Source: Hellea sp. (GTDB lineage Bacteria; Pseudomonadota; Alphaproteobacteria; Caulobacterales; Maricaulaceae). From it: a stretch of DNA of 50,227 bases. The notes beneath the pieces are model-generated. The model saw only the letters and a list, made by a program, of their open reading frames with translations, had not been told where the DNA came from and searched no databases. This document shows, piece by piece, positions 34,073 through 42,506 of this stretch. Every line of letters begins with the position of its first letter. Position 1 is the stretch's first letter. The stretch covers positions 1-50,227 of the forward strand of contig JABABK010000017.1 of NCBI GenBank assembly GCA_014238285.1. Reading direction: 5' to 3'. The position numbers were made by a program, and so were the translations under genes.

Positions 34073-35242
34073 ATGAGCTATCAATTTGCCATTTCAGAAA
34101 TTGGCTTGCGCCTGATTAAAGCCTATGAGGGGTTTCGCCCTGAGGGCCTTACAACCCGAGAAGGCCGTAAAATTGTCGGATATGGCCGCATCACCGACGA
34201 TCATGACCTAAAAGTCAGCGAGCTAGACGCGGAAAAAATGCTAAAAATAGACCTTGAGAACATTGAGGCCTTGGTCAACACACATGTACACGCAGCCCTG
34301 TCCCAAAGTCAGTTTGATGCGCTATGTTCGCTCATTCATAGTATCGGCGCTGATGCCTTTCTTCAATCAGATATATTGCATTCGCTTAATCGCGGCGAAG
34401 TCATTTCTGCCGCCAATGGGTTTGACGGATGGCGCCTTGGCAATATTGCCGGCAAAACATATGTTGTTGATGCACTCGTCAGGCGGCGCACAGCCGAAAA
34501 AGCACTTTTTCTGAGACCGCCACTGCGGACTGTTCCGGCTCCGCACACATTAGTCAAAGCCTATCGGGACCCCAATCAAATCAAAGAACGCGTGTCCTCC
34601 ATTTCGGAATCAACCGCCTCTAATCAATTAGCCTCGTCCAATATTATCACGCTATATGAGCGCGACGAGATACGAGATAGTGAAATGATTGAGACCAAAG
34701 TCATGGATCTCAGCGATTCAATTATCTCAGATGATTCCAAAGAAACTTACACGTCCCCTATTGCTGAAGCGGCCGCAGAGGTCAGCGAACGTCTTGACGC
34801 GCTCATGGAAACTCAGGACGAGGTTGACACAAAAAACTGGCCGGACAGCCTCGTCGAAGATGATAAAGTGGAACAGATCCAAGACGAGTACACATTTAGC
34901 GGCGAGCAAACGACCGATGTGGTTATTGACTATCTTGATAGCGATGATGCTCTACGTGAGAACATTGCAGAAACAGATTATTCCAATACAAACCATTCTA
35001 GCGCGGATCACTATATTGAACCGGCGCAGCTTAGCCGTCAGCAAAATCTTTGGGCCTATATCACCATGATTATCTTTGGCCTAACAGCAGCAGGCGCGGG
35101 TCTTTGGGCCAGTGTTAAAGGCACTCATGCTTCGCTCGGCGACCTTGGTCCATTATTATCCAGTGCGGCCGTTGCCCTCGGCGTGCTTCTATCATTAATG
35201 GGGCTTTATTATCTCATGAAGCATTTATTCGGGCGATCATAG
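34073..35242 (+). CDS. Lysozyme-like (GH24) domain protein with two C-terminal membrane helices
   Basis: 389 residues. The N-terminal part (5-150) matches phage-type lysozyme: AISEIGLRLIKAYEGFR with the catalytic-position Glu19, KIVGYGRI, LSQSQFDALCSLIHSIG and FDGWRLG. But the Asp and Thr of the T4 triad are not at their usual places: the (T)IGYG Thr is replaced in KIVGYG, and the D-x-x-G before it reads TREG. Residues 165-330 are acidic and likely disordered; two membrane helices end the protein (about 325-347, 357-380). ATG at 34073; a TTG extension to 34052 is less likely. Possibly a cell-wall-binding membrane protein with altered activity. Confidence 0.75.
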   Translation: MSYQFAISEIGLRLIKAYEGFRPEGLTTREGRKIVGYGRITDDHDLKVSELDAEKMLKIDLENIEALVNTHVHAALSQSQFDALCSLIHSIGADAFLQSDILHSLNRGEVISAANGFDGWRLGNIAGKTYVVDALVRRRTAEKALFLRPPLRTVPAPHTLVKAYRDPNQIKERVSSISESTASNQLASSNIITLYERDEIRDSEMIETKVMDLSDSIISDDSKETYTSPIAEAAAEVSERLDALMETQDEVDTKNWPDSLVEDDKVEQIQDEYTFSGEQTTDVVIDYLDSDDALRENIAETDYSNTNHSSADHYIEPAQLSRQQNLWAYITMIIFGLTAAGAGLWASVKGTHASLGDLGPLLSSAAVALGVLLSLMGLYYLMKHLFGRS

Positions 35243-35262
35243 TTGAATTTTCGGAGTTACAC

Positions 35263-36198
35263 ATGAAAATGCTTGCAGACTGGAGTGATCGTCATAGCGA
35301 AAAATTTCAAGATGAAGTTTTGACCTTTCAGCACAATTTAGAAAAATCAGGCCTGTTTACGGATGAAGCTCTCATCGCGCTACTAGATACACACCCATCC
35401 GAGCAAATGGATGTGTGCACCATGACAGACCCGGATCACCCTAAATTTCCCAATCGGTTTTTAACCGGAGACTTTCGGGATGCTGACGGGGAAACTTTGC
35501 TTGCAGCCGCCAAGGCGGAACGTGTCTTTATCAATTTACGCAAAGCGATGAATATTCACCCTGAATATAAAGCTCTACTAGATAATATGTATGGGGAACT
35601 CGCGGCGAAGACCGGCAGTAAGACATTTAACGCAAATGGCGGGATTTTGATCTCCTCGCCCATTTCTCAAACGCCTTACCACTTCGACAAGACAGAAACG
35701 ATTTTGTGGCATATCCGCGGAATCAAGCGAGTCTATATTTATCCCCGCACTCAAAAGTTCATTCCTGATAACGCCTATGAAGCAACTATGACCGACAAAG
35801 TAAATGACGATCTTCCTTATACCCAAGAATTTGATCAAGAAGCGTTTATTCATGACTTACAGCCCGGTGAAGGTCTAAGTTGGCCACACGCTGCGCCGCA
35901 CCGCGTTGACAACAAAACCTATTGCGTCTCCGTGACCACGGAGTACTCAACGCGTGCAACGGCCATGAAAAATGCTGCCATGTTGACGAACGCCACTTTG
36001 CGCCACCGATTTGGAGTTAAAACGTCTTATGAAACAGATGGCACAACATCGCGATATGTGAAATCCATGTTCGGACGGGTTATGAAAAAAGCTGGCATGG
36101 TACCTGATACAACGCCTGCTGACATGGTGTCTTTCAAAATCGATCCGGGCAATCCAAACTTTGTAACAGATATCGAACCATTTAAGCGGAACTTCTAG
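35263..36198 (+). CDS. Cupin/JmjC-like Fe(II) protein
   Basis: 311 residues without signal peptide. H-x-D is at His140/Asp142 (PYHFDKTETI), and the distal His is probably His213 (WPHAAPHRV), with HIRGIKRVYIYP between, as in JmjC/cupin_8 2-oxoglutarate oxygenase relatives. Such proteins hydroxylate proteins or small molecules. The substrate is unknown and oxygenase activity is not proven. The gene begins 20 bases after the lysozyme-like gene, so the two may be cotranscribed. The C-terminal 75 residues are a helical, basic extension. Confidence 0.72.
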   Translation: MKMLADWSDRHSEKFQDEVLTFQHNLEKSGLFTDEALIALLDTHPSEQMDVCTMTDPDHPKFPNRFLTGDFRDADGETLLAAAKAERVFINLRKAMNIHPEYKALLDNMYGELAAKTGSKTFNANGGILISSPISQTPYHFDKTETILWHIRGIKRVYIYPRTQKFIPDNAYEATMTDKVNDDLPYTQEFDQEAFIHDLQPGEGLSWPHAAPHRVDNKTYCVSVTTEYSTRATAMKNAAMLTNATLRHRFGVKTSYETDGTTSRYVKSMFGRVMKKAGMVPDTTPADMVSFKIDPGNPNFVTDIEPFKRNF

Positions 36199-36245
36199 AG
36201 CAATTTGCATTAGCAATTTTAGTGAGGCGGGCTATACTCGTCTCA

Positions 36246-36680
36246 ATGACGGTTCATCTTCAAAAACTATCGGTCGGCACGGAAAGCATTGAAACGCTAA
36301 CCCAGTGGCAACTTTCTGTTGTCGCGCGGAAAGTTAAAGCCGGCAAAGAACCTTACCATGAGCACGTCACCCGCATGTTCCCTAAGCAAAAGGAAGCTCT
36401 GCTAAATGGCGGGTCTATTTATTGGGTTATCAAAGGGCTTATACAGTGCCGCAACACGATCATCGGCCTAGAAGAAGTCCGAAGACAAGATGGCAAAAAA
36501 GCTTGCGCTATCTTAATGGAACCTTGCCCTATCCCGGTTATCCCGACGCCCAAACGCCCGTTTCAAGGCTGGCGATATTTACTGCCTGACGCAGCACCCG
36601 CCGATCTTACAGATGCTGTCGGCGGCGCAGATCTGCCAGCAGACCTTAGAACGAAACTTGTAGAAATCGGGGCTTGGTAA
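36246..36680 (+). CDS. DUF1489 family protein
   Basis: 144 residues matching DUF1489, a small alphaproteobacterial family: MTVHLQKLSVGTESIETL at the start, LLNGGSIYWVIKGLIQCR in the middle and RPFQGWRYLLPDAAPADL near the end. Function unknown. Start at ATG 36246, as relatives begin MTxHLxKL; the GTG at 36222 adds an unconserved tail. Convergent with the vWA gene 10 bases downstream. Confidence 0.88.
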   Translation: MTVHLQKLSVGTESIETLTQWQLSVVARKVKAGKEPYHEHVTRMFPKQKEALLNGGSIYWVIKGLIQCRNTIIGLEEVRRQDGKKACAILMEPCPIPVIPTPKRPFQGWRYLLPDAAPADLTDAVGGADLPADLRTKLVEIGAW

Positions 36681-36690
36681 GGCGCCGGAA

Positions 36691-37731
36691 TTAAGACCGT
36701 TTGATCCGTATAATCGATTCGCCAATTTCTGAACCGATAACCCTAAAAGCTCTTTTAAGCTTACGTGCATCACGACTATCAAAAGCGTTACGTTTATCCG
36801 AGGCGCAGTCTTTTAAGAGGGCTCTACCTTGAGACGGAGCTTCAAATGCAATGGTATAAATCGCGAAACCTTCATCTTTTGCCTGCCTGCAAATATCTTT
36901 CGTTTCATCATCTGACGATGATGCATTATTGATACCGTCTGTCATAAAGACGATATGACCTGTCCAATTTGAACTTCCTTCAGTCGCTTTTTTGGCCAGT
37001 AACTGGTCCAGAGCGAACTGCATCGACGGCGCAGAGTTTGTCCCGCCGGATGCGATAAATAACGGATCTGTTGTCATTGTTGTCAGAATTTGTTCATGCC
37101 CTAATATCATCGGATCATTGATGACAAGGTCTGTATTATAGGTCGAAAATGCCGTTGAAAGCTTCTGGCTTAAAAGTATTGAATTTTTTGAGGCTTCAAA
37201 TAACGCATCAAACAGCTCACCTGTCGCCGCTTCCAGCGCATTAATCTTGATATCCCCATCACTTGTCGGTGACCCCATAGATCCAGATGTATCAAAGGCA
37301 AAGGCAATAGATATTGGAGCAATCGTATCAACCGAATAACTGGCAACAGAATCGGCACTGACATTGGCTATTTCATGTCCAAACATTCCCATGAAAAAAT
37401 TCGGAAATGATGCAGAAGCAGTGACCGTAACCTCACCTGTTGCATCATCAAATACAATTACAGGCTGTCCATTGGACTTAAGCTTCGGATAAAACGCCAT
37501 TTGGCCATTAAAGAAATCTTTACCGGCCTGTTGGCGTTCTCTTCTATTATCTCTTGCATAAATCGCTGCATTCAGCGCTGTCGCGTCAACAACATCTGTC
37601 AATTTTTGCTTTGAGGCCGTCATTTGATTCATATCAACGGCAACGCCGACACCTCCAAGCAATAAGGTTGTAGTAATTGCGAACATTATCGCGAAATTAC
37701 CTGATTTATCGTTCAAATATCGTCTGAGCAT
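36691..37731 (-). CDS. Second TadE/TadG-like pilus protein with a vWA domain
   Basis: 346 residues beginning MLRRYLNDKSGNFAIMF, the TadG-type N-terminal membrane helix, then a TadG-like linker and a vWA domain with canonical MIDAS in AFDTSGSMGS (DxSxS complete), VFMTDGINNA and the ASPSQGRALLKDCAS-like end. It is a paralogue of 3142-4518 but lacks that protein's Cys-rich insertion and has the canonical motif. Start at 37731 with GGGGGTGAT upstream. No tad operon adjacent. Members of this family are usually surface or pilus-associated in Alphaproteobacteria. Confidence 0.85.
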   Translation of the reverse strand: MLRRYLNDKSGNFAIMFAITTTLLLGGVGVAVDMNQMTASKQKLTDVVDATALNAAIYARDNRRERQQAGKDFFNGQMAFYPKLKSNGQPVIVFDDATGEVTVTASASFPNFFMGMFGHEIANVSADSVASYSVDTIAPISIAFAFDTSGSMGSPTSDGDIKINALEAATGELFDALFEASKNSILLSQKLSTAFSTYNTDLVINDPMILGHEQILTTMTTDPLFIASGGTNSAPSMQFALDQLLAKKATEGSSNWTGHIVFMTDGINNASSSDDETKDICRQAKDEGFAIYTIAFEAPSQGRALLKDCASDKRNAFDSRDARKLKRAFRVIGSEIGESIIRIKRS

Positions 37732-37946
37732 AACATCACCCCCGCTAAACATGAGGCATTTCTACAGGATTGTCGTAAAGGTTTTCCTAGGAGACATGGT
37801 TATTTTTGGGTAAAATTGGGCAATGAGCAAGTCATAATCCGTCTTTCCCCCGAGCAAGGCCACACCACTATTTACCTGTTTGTCAAAGCGTTGTTTGTTT
37901 TATAATTCAAATCCTGTGCCCAGTCATCCCGGAAAAGCTTAACTTG

Positions 37947-38132
37947 CTATGTATTAGTTTCATTACTTTTTGAATCAAAGTTCTTTCCAAGTGACCACGT
38001 CATATCACACTTACACCCTTCAACAGGGCACTCCATCCATCCTTCTGTTGGCGGACTTCCGTACCCTTTTAGCATATGCGCATTAAAATCGTGTCCGCAC
38101 TTATGACAAGGTTTTTCTGTATTATCGCTCAT
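37947..38132 (-). CDS. Small zinc-ribbon-like protein coupled to pheT
   Basis: 61 residues with C-x-x-C (CHKCGHD) and C-x4-C-x-C (CPVEGCKC), a possible zinc ribbon with His17. The ATG overlaps the pheT stop (ATGA), which makes translational coupling likely. Function unknown. It may simply be a regulatory small protein carried along by pheST; it has no membrane segment. It is not shadowed by another gene on the opposite strand. Confidence 0.65.
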   Translation of the reverse strand: MSDNTEKPCHKCGHDFNAHMLKGYGSPPTEGWMECPVEGCKCDMTWSLGKNFDSKSNETNT

Positions 38133-40531
38133 CCGCGAAGCACGCCGCCAGCTTTGGTAACACCTGCAATGATTTTTTCCATCACCGCTTCGATATCTTT
38201 ATCGGTCAGGGTCGCATCCTTCGGCGTGAGTGTCACGTCAATGGCAAGGGATTTATGTCCCTCTTCAATGCCTTTGCCTTGATAGACATCAAACAGGGAC
38301 ACATCCGTAATAAGCGTTTTGTCTGCGCCTTTGGCGGCTTTGATAATATTAGCCGCTGCCATATCTTCCGGCACAACAAAGGCGAAGTCTTTATGCACGG
38401 GCATGAGATCAGAGAGCGTCAATGCGCCTTTGGCCTTAGAGGCATTTTTCTTACGCGGAGTCGGCAGATTTTCCGGCCAGACTTCAAACGCCGCAACGCG
38501 GCCTTCAATACCCAATGCTTTAAGCGCTGCTGGATGAAGTTCGCCAAAGTCAGCGAGAATATTTTTCGGCCCCATTTGCAAGCGGCCAGAACGGCCGGGA
38601 TGCCAATAGGAACCTGTAGGCTTTGTAATCTGTAAATTGCCGATATTGGCACCCATGGATGATAAAGCAGCAATCGCGTCGGCCTTAGCGCTCATAGCGT
38701 CCGGCGCCGAATTCCCGGCCCAGTCGCGGATGGTTTCAATGCGGCGCATACCTGCTAGGGCCAACGCTTGATCCTGAGGCTCAGTGCCGCGGTAAACAGG
38801 ACCTAGCTCAAATAAAGCTGCGCCGGGATAGCCTTTATCGGCATTACGCTGCCCGGCCAACAACAGATGAATGAGCGCCGATGGGCGCATACAGTCAAGA
38901 TCGCTACTAATTGGATTATCCAGCAACATGTTAGCCGCGCCGCCTTCAAAGACCTTGGCGTGATCTTGTAGAACAAATGACCATGTGATGGATTCAGATA
39001 GACCGCGTTGTGCTAGCGCCCGGCGCGCTAGCCGTGTCCGGTTTTGTGTTAGAGTTGCCGTTGGTTCGCGCCGGCCTTCCAGCGGCGGCAAGCTAATAGC
39101 TTCCAAATTATGGAACCCATGGATGCGCGCAATTTCTTCAACCAGGTCAGGACCAGATGTGCAGTCACGCCGGAAACTTGGAACCGTTACGCTCCATGTA
39201 TCGTTCGTTTTCGGGCCAATTGTGACACCAAATCCAAGACGTTCCAAAATGGACTTCATCTCATCGGCAGGTAGATCCATACCCGTCAAGCGTTTGTTCA
39301 GCGCCGGATCAAATTCAATATCGGATGGGTCGGCCGGAATGTTTCCAGCCACCAGAATATCACTGGCTTCACCGCCGCATATATCCAGAACCAATTGCGT
39401 GGCTTGCTCGACGCCAGAGATTAAAGACCCCGTATCAACGCCGCGCTCGAACCGATATTTCGCATCAGAGTTCACGCCCAGGCGCTTGGCTGTACGGCGA
39501 ATGGTAAGCGGATCAAAATACGCCGCCTCGATCACGATTTCTGTGGTGTCGTCACCGCAGCCTGTCGTCTCGCCGCCAACAATACCGCCGAGACCTAGAA
39601 TACCGGACTCGTCGCAGATCGCGCAATCTGCCTCGCTTGCCGTGTAAGAGCTTTTATCCAGCGCCGGAAACTCTTCATCCTTGCCCATGCGGACAATGAT
39701 GTCGCCGCTAACTTTGGCGCGGTCATAAAAGTGCAAAGGCCGCGCGCGGTCATAGGTCACGTAATTGGTGATATCCACGAGCGCCGAGATAGGACGAAGG
39801 CCGATAGCTTTTAATTTGTCTTGAAGCCATTTTGGCGATGGTCTGTTTTTGACGCCGCGAACAACTCGCGCCGCAAATGCTGGGCAAGCTTCGTTTGATT
39901 CAATGCGAACATTTTGCGGACAAGGAAACTCGCCTCTAATGGTTTTAATCTCTGGGGTCTTCAGCGTTCCAAGTCCCACCGCCGCCAGATCACGGGCGAT
40001 GGAATTGACGCCAAGCCAATCCGGGCGATTAGGCGTAACTTCAAAATCAATCACAGAATCATTCATGCCGACGGCCTCGGCGATTGGAGTCCCGATTGTA
40101 TGATCGGCTGGATCAAGCTCTAAAATGCCGTCATGATCTTCGCCCATTTCAAGCTCTTTGGTCGAGCACATCATGCCAAAGCTCTCAACGCCGCGAATTT
40201 TGCGAGGCTTTTTATCAAGCGAAAAATCAAGCCCCGGAATATAAGTTCCTAGTCCTGCATAGGCGACAGCGATGCCTGCCCGCGCATTTGGCGCGCCGCA
40301 AACGATGGTCTTGGTGCCTTCATGGGTCTCGACCGTGCAAACCGTGAGCTTATCTGCATCCGGGTGTTTCTCGGCGTGGGTGACATGGGCAATGGTAAAA
40401 TCCGCCAGCTTCTCCGCTGGATTTTCAATCTCTTCAACCTCAAGACCGGCCAGCGTCATCGCCTCAACCACTTCATCAATGGTCGCGTCAGTGTCTAGGT
40501 GCTCTTTGAGCCAGCTTAATGTGAATTTCAT
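38129..40531 (-). CDS. pheT: Phenylalanine-tRNA ligase beta subunit
   Basis: The beta subunit of the (alpha-beta)2 synthetase, charging tRNA-Phe. 800 residues in usual order: N-terminal helix and tRNA-binding (OB) domain (about 40-155), B3/B4 editing domain (about 215-385), B5, catalytic-like core (470-690) and the C-terminal anticodon-binding FDX-ACB domain (about 705-800; SDLMPVHKDFAFVVPED). The start overlaps the small upstream gene's stop (ATGA). Second-last gene of the pheS operon. Confidence 0.97.
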   Translation of the reverse strand: MKFTLSWLKEHLDTDATIDEVVEAMTLAGLEVEEIENPAEKLADFTIAHVTHAEKHPDADKLTVCTVETHEGTKTIVCGAPNARAGIAVAYAGLGTYIPGLDFSLDKKPRKIRGVESFGMMCSTKELEMGEDHDGILELDPADHTIGTPIAEAVGMNDSVIDFEVTPNRPDWLGVNSIARDLAAVGLGTLKTPEIKTIRGEFPCPQNVRIESNEACPAFAARVVRGVKNRPSPKWLQDKLKAIGLRPISALVDITNYVTYDRARPLHFYDRAKVSGDIIVRMGKDEEFPALDKSSYTASEADCAICDESGILGLGGIVGGETTGCGDDTTEIVIEAAYFDPLTIRRTAKRLGVNSDAKYRFERGVDTGSLISGVEQATQLVLDICGGEASDILVAGNIPADPSDIEFDPALNKRLTGMDLPADEMKSILERLGFGVTIGPKTNDTWSVTVPSFRRDCTSGPDLVEEIARIHGFHNLEAISLPPLEGRREPTATLTQNRTRLARRALAQRGLSESITWSFVLQDHAKVFEGGAANMLLDNPISSDLDCMRPSALIHLLLAGQRNADKGYPGAALFELGPVYRGTEPQDQALALAGMRRIETIRDWAGNSAPDAMSAKADAIAALSSMGANIGNLQITKPTGSYWHPGRSGRLQMGPKNILADFGELHPAALKALGIEGRVAAFEVWPENLPTPRKKNASKAKGALTLSDLMPVHKDFAFVVPEDMAAANIIKAAKGADKTLITDVSLFDVYQGKGIEEGHKSLAIDVTLTPKDATLTDKDIEAVMEKIIAGVTKAGGVLRG

Positions 40532-40842
40532 TTCTTTAATTCCGGTTTTTTTATCTCAAACCACGACATGACGTCTTCGATAAATTTATTCGTACTTATT
40601 GCCATTTCATCATTCCAACTCATACCAAACTTCTCAGTAACGAGTTTCTGAATGTCTTTAAATATTACTTGAGACGGCGAACTTTGATTTAGGTGTTTGA
40701 TGATTAAACCATGATAGCCATCATATTCATCTACGGGGTTTACGACAATACTTGTATCAACTGGAAAAACTCCAATTGGATCAAACTCATTCCATAGTTC
40801 ACGAAGCTCCAACCCCCATTCTGATGTAACCCAAGAGCTCAC
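40528..40842 (-). CDS. Small unknown protein between pheS and pheT
   Basis: 104 residues. The GTG shares a base with the pheS stop (TAGTG), and its stop overlaps the pheT start, so it is embedded in the operon with full coupling. Motifs FDPIGVFPVDTSI and DEYDGYHGLIIKHL resemble a widespread family of small soluble proteins with W/F-DPIGV and DEYD (DUF1871-like), often immunity- or stress-linked. The assignment is tentative. The pheS-orf-pheT insertion is unusual for phenylalanyl-tRNA synthetase operons. A helical tail (FIEDVMSWFEI) ends the protein. Confidence 0.7.
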   Translation of the reverse strand: MSSWVTSEWGLELRELWNEFDPIGVFPVDTSIVVNPVDEYDGYHGLIIKHLNQSSPSQVIFKDIQKLVTEKFGMSWNDEMAISTNKFIEDVMSWFEIKKPELKK

Positions 40843-41909
40843 TAGCTCAAACCGTTAGCAAGGCTGGCCTGCAAGAGCGGGTTAAAGCCGTAATGACCGA
40901 GCCATCTTGTGTCGCCGGCGAACATATCCCGTAGATCAGGCATGCCGTATTTTAACATAGCGAGACGGTCAACGCCCATGCCAAAGGCGAAGCCTTGATA
41001 TTCATCGGGGTCGAGGCCGCACGACCTTAGTACATTGGGATGCACCATGCCGCAGCCGAGGATTTCCATCCACTTTTCGCCTTGGCCGATTTTAATGGCA
41101 GCTCCGTCCCGTTCATAACGAACATCCATTTCGGCGCTTGGCTCTGTAAACGGAAAGTGGTGCGGGCGGAACTGAACATCCACATCGGTTTCAAAAAACG
41201 CGGATACAAAGTCCATCAGCACGCCTTTGAGATGGCCCATATGAATACCCTTTTCGATCACCAAGCCTTCGACCTGATGAAACATCGGCGTATGAGTTTG
41301 GTCACTGTCACAACGATAAGTTCGGCCTGGCGCGATAATACGGATAGGCGGCTCTTGATTGATCATAGTGCGGATTTGCACGGGGGATGTGTGAGTTCTC
41401 AAAACCTTAGCCTCTTCGCCCTCCTCTGCGGACATAAAGAACGTATCATGCATGTCGCGCGCGGGATGGCCCGGCGGAAAGTTTAGCGCGGTGAAGTTAT
41501 GAAAATCGTCTTCAATGTCTGGCCCTTCAGCCACAGAAAAGCCCATATCAGAGAATATCACGGCCATTTCTTCCATGACTTGCTGCACCGGATGAAGCGT
41601 GCCCATATCGATGCGAACCGGCAAAGACATATCCATGGTTTCAGAGGCCAGCGCCGCGTTCATAGCGTCAAGCTCCAGCACGGCTTTGCGGTCTTCGACC
41701 AATCCTGCGATGTCATTTTTTAGGCCGTTTAGCGCCGGGCCCATGACTTTTTTCTCATCCGGGGACATCTTGCCAAGACCGCGCATCATCATAGACACTT
41801 CGCCTTTTTTACCAAGCGCAGCCACGCGGATATCATCCAGCGCTATTAAATCGCCAGCCCCCGCAATTTCAGCGGCAAATTTGTCTTTGACGGATGTAAT
41901 ATCGGTCAT
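40842..41909 (-). CDS. pheS: Phenylalanine-tRNA ligase alpha subunit
   Basis: Catalytic class II synthetase subunit. 355 residues with the N-terminal coiled coil (about 1-85), and the class II core with [19 protein letters not shown], motif 2 region [20 protein letters not shown], and motif 3 [14 protein letters not shown]. First gene of the pheS-orf104-pheT-orf61 operon. AAAGGGA before the ATG lies in the arm of a hairpin at 41919-41947. rpmI-rplT, which often precede pheS, are 23 kb away. Confidence 0.97.
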   Translation of the reverse strand: MTDITSVKDKFAAEIAGAGDLIALDDIRVAALGKKGEVSMMMRGLGKMSPDEKKVMGPALNGLKNDIAGLVEDRKAVLELDAMNAALASETMDMSLPVRIDMGTLHPVQQVMEEMAVIFSDMGFSVAEGPDIEDDFHNFTALNFPPGHPARDMHDTFFMSAEEGEEAKVLRTHTSPVQIRTMINQEPPIRIIAPGRTYRCDSDQTHTPMFHQVEGLVIEKGIHMGHLKGVLMDFVSAFFETDVDVQFRPHHFPFTEPSAEMDVRYERDGAAIKIGQGEKWMEILGCGMVHPNVLRSCGLDPDEYQGFAFGMGVDRLAMLKYGMPDLRDMFAGDTRWLGHYGFNPLLQASLANGLS

Positions 41910-41910
41910 T

Positions 41911-41947
41911 GGGAATTCCCTTTAAGAAGTTTCGCGCCTCTTAAAGG
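41911..41947 (-). promoter_or_regulatory. pheS leader hairpin covering its ribosome binding site
   Basis: CCTTTAAGA and TCTTAAAGG form a perfect 9-bp stem with an 11-base loop (41919-41947). On the minus strand the 3' arm contains AAAGG of the pheS Shine-Dalgarno. It overlaps the palindrome GGGAATTCCC (41911-41920) directly before the start codon. A riboregulatory role is inference; E. coli pheST uses leader-peptide attenuation, of which none is seen here. Confidence 0.55.
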
Positions 41948-41980
41948 ATATAGTGATGAAATGGAAGAGGTTTAGACGTG

Positions 41981-42433
41981 CTACGCGTCAGACTCGGCTT
42001 GGTGAATAGTTTTTATGATATCGGCTTCGCTCATATCTTTTTTGACAACTTCAACAACTTTTTGATCATCCATATCAATCAATAGAAGCTGCCCCGTTTT
42101 AACTTTACCGTCCAAAAAAGTACGAACCGGGTCACTAACACCTGCCGCCTTGGCCGCCTCATAGAAATCTTCGATATTTTTATCGGTGTAATCTAGGGTC
42201 AGGAAAAAAGTATCATCAAAATTTTGCCCTGTTTTAACGGCCTCAACCTTTGGATCGAGCACTTTGCAACTACCACACCAATCCGCGTAAATCAGGACGG
42301 CGCCTAGTTTTGCATTCGCCATTTGCTCCGCTGTCGGTATCGCTCTAACCTCAGTCGTCTCTTGCGCAGATTTTTGACACCCGCCAGCGATAGTCAGCGC
42401 GGCGATTGATAGGGTGAGTAGAATTTTTTTCAT
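41981..42433 (-). CDS. Thioredoxin-like lipoprotein
   Basis: 150 residues; lipobox IAGGC (Cys19). A thioredoxin fold with active site WCGSC (Cys53, Cys56), hence likely a membrane-attached disulfide reductase or isomerase in the periplasm. It lacks a clear cis-Pro at the expected spot (DPVRTFLDGK may supply it). AAAAA-rich region and GGAGC before the ATG. It is the gene after the pheS leader, minus strand, with its own short spacer. Alternative reading: a thioredoxin-family component of a cytochrome c or copper-insertion pathway. Confidence 0.85.
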   Translation of the reverse strand: MKKILLTLSIAALTIAGGCQKSAQETTEVRAIPTAEQMANAKLGAVLIYADWCGSCKVLDPKVEAVKTGQNFDDTFFLTLDYTDKNIEDFYEAAKAAGVSDPVRTFLDGKVKTGQLLLIDMDDQKVVEVVKKDMSEADIIKTIHQAESDA

Positions 42434-42506
42434 AATAAGCTCCGTTGTTCGTTAACAGACGGCATAAGGCACAGAAGTGCAAATAAAGTTTTTGTTATGA
42501 CAGAGT

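Noticed and set aside
34073-35242. Prophage remnant because of the lysozyme domain
   Set aside because: No holin, capsid, tail or integrase genes around; the protein is a membrane-anchored fusion.
38985-39647. 220-residue open frame on the plus strand
   Set aside because: Antisense shadow of pheT: Arg/Ser-rich, no ribosome binding site, no family.
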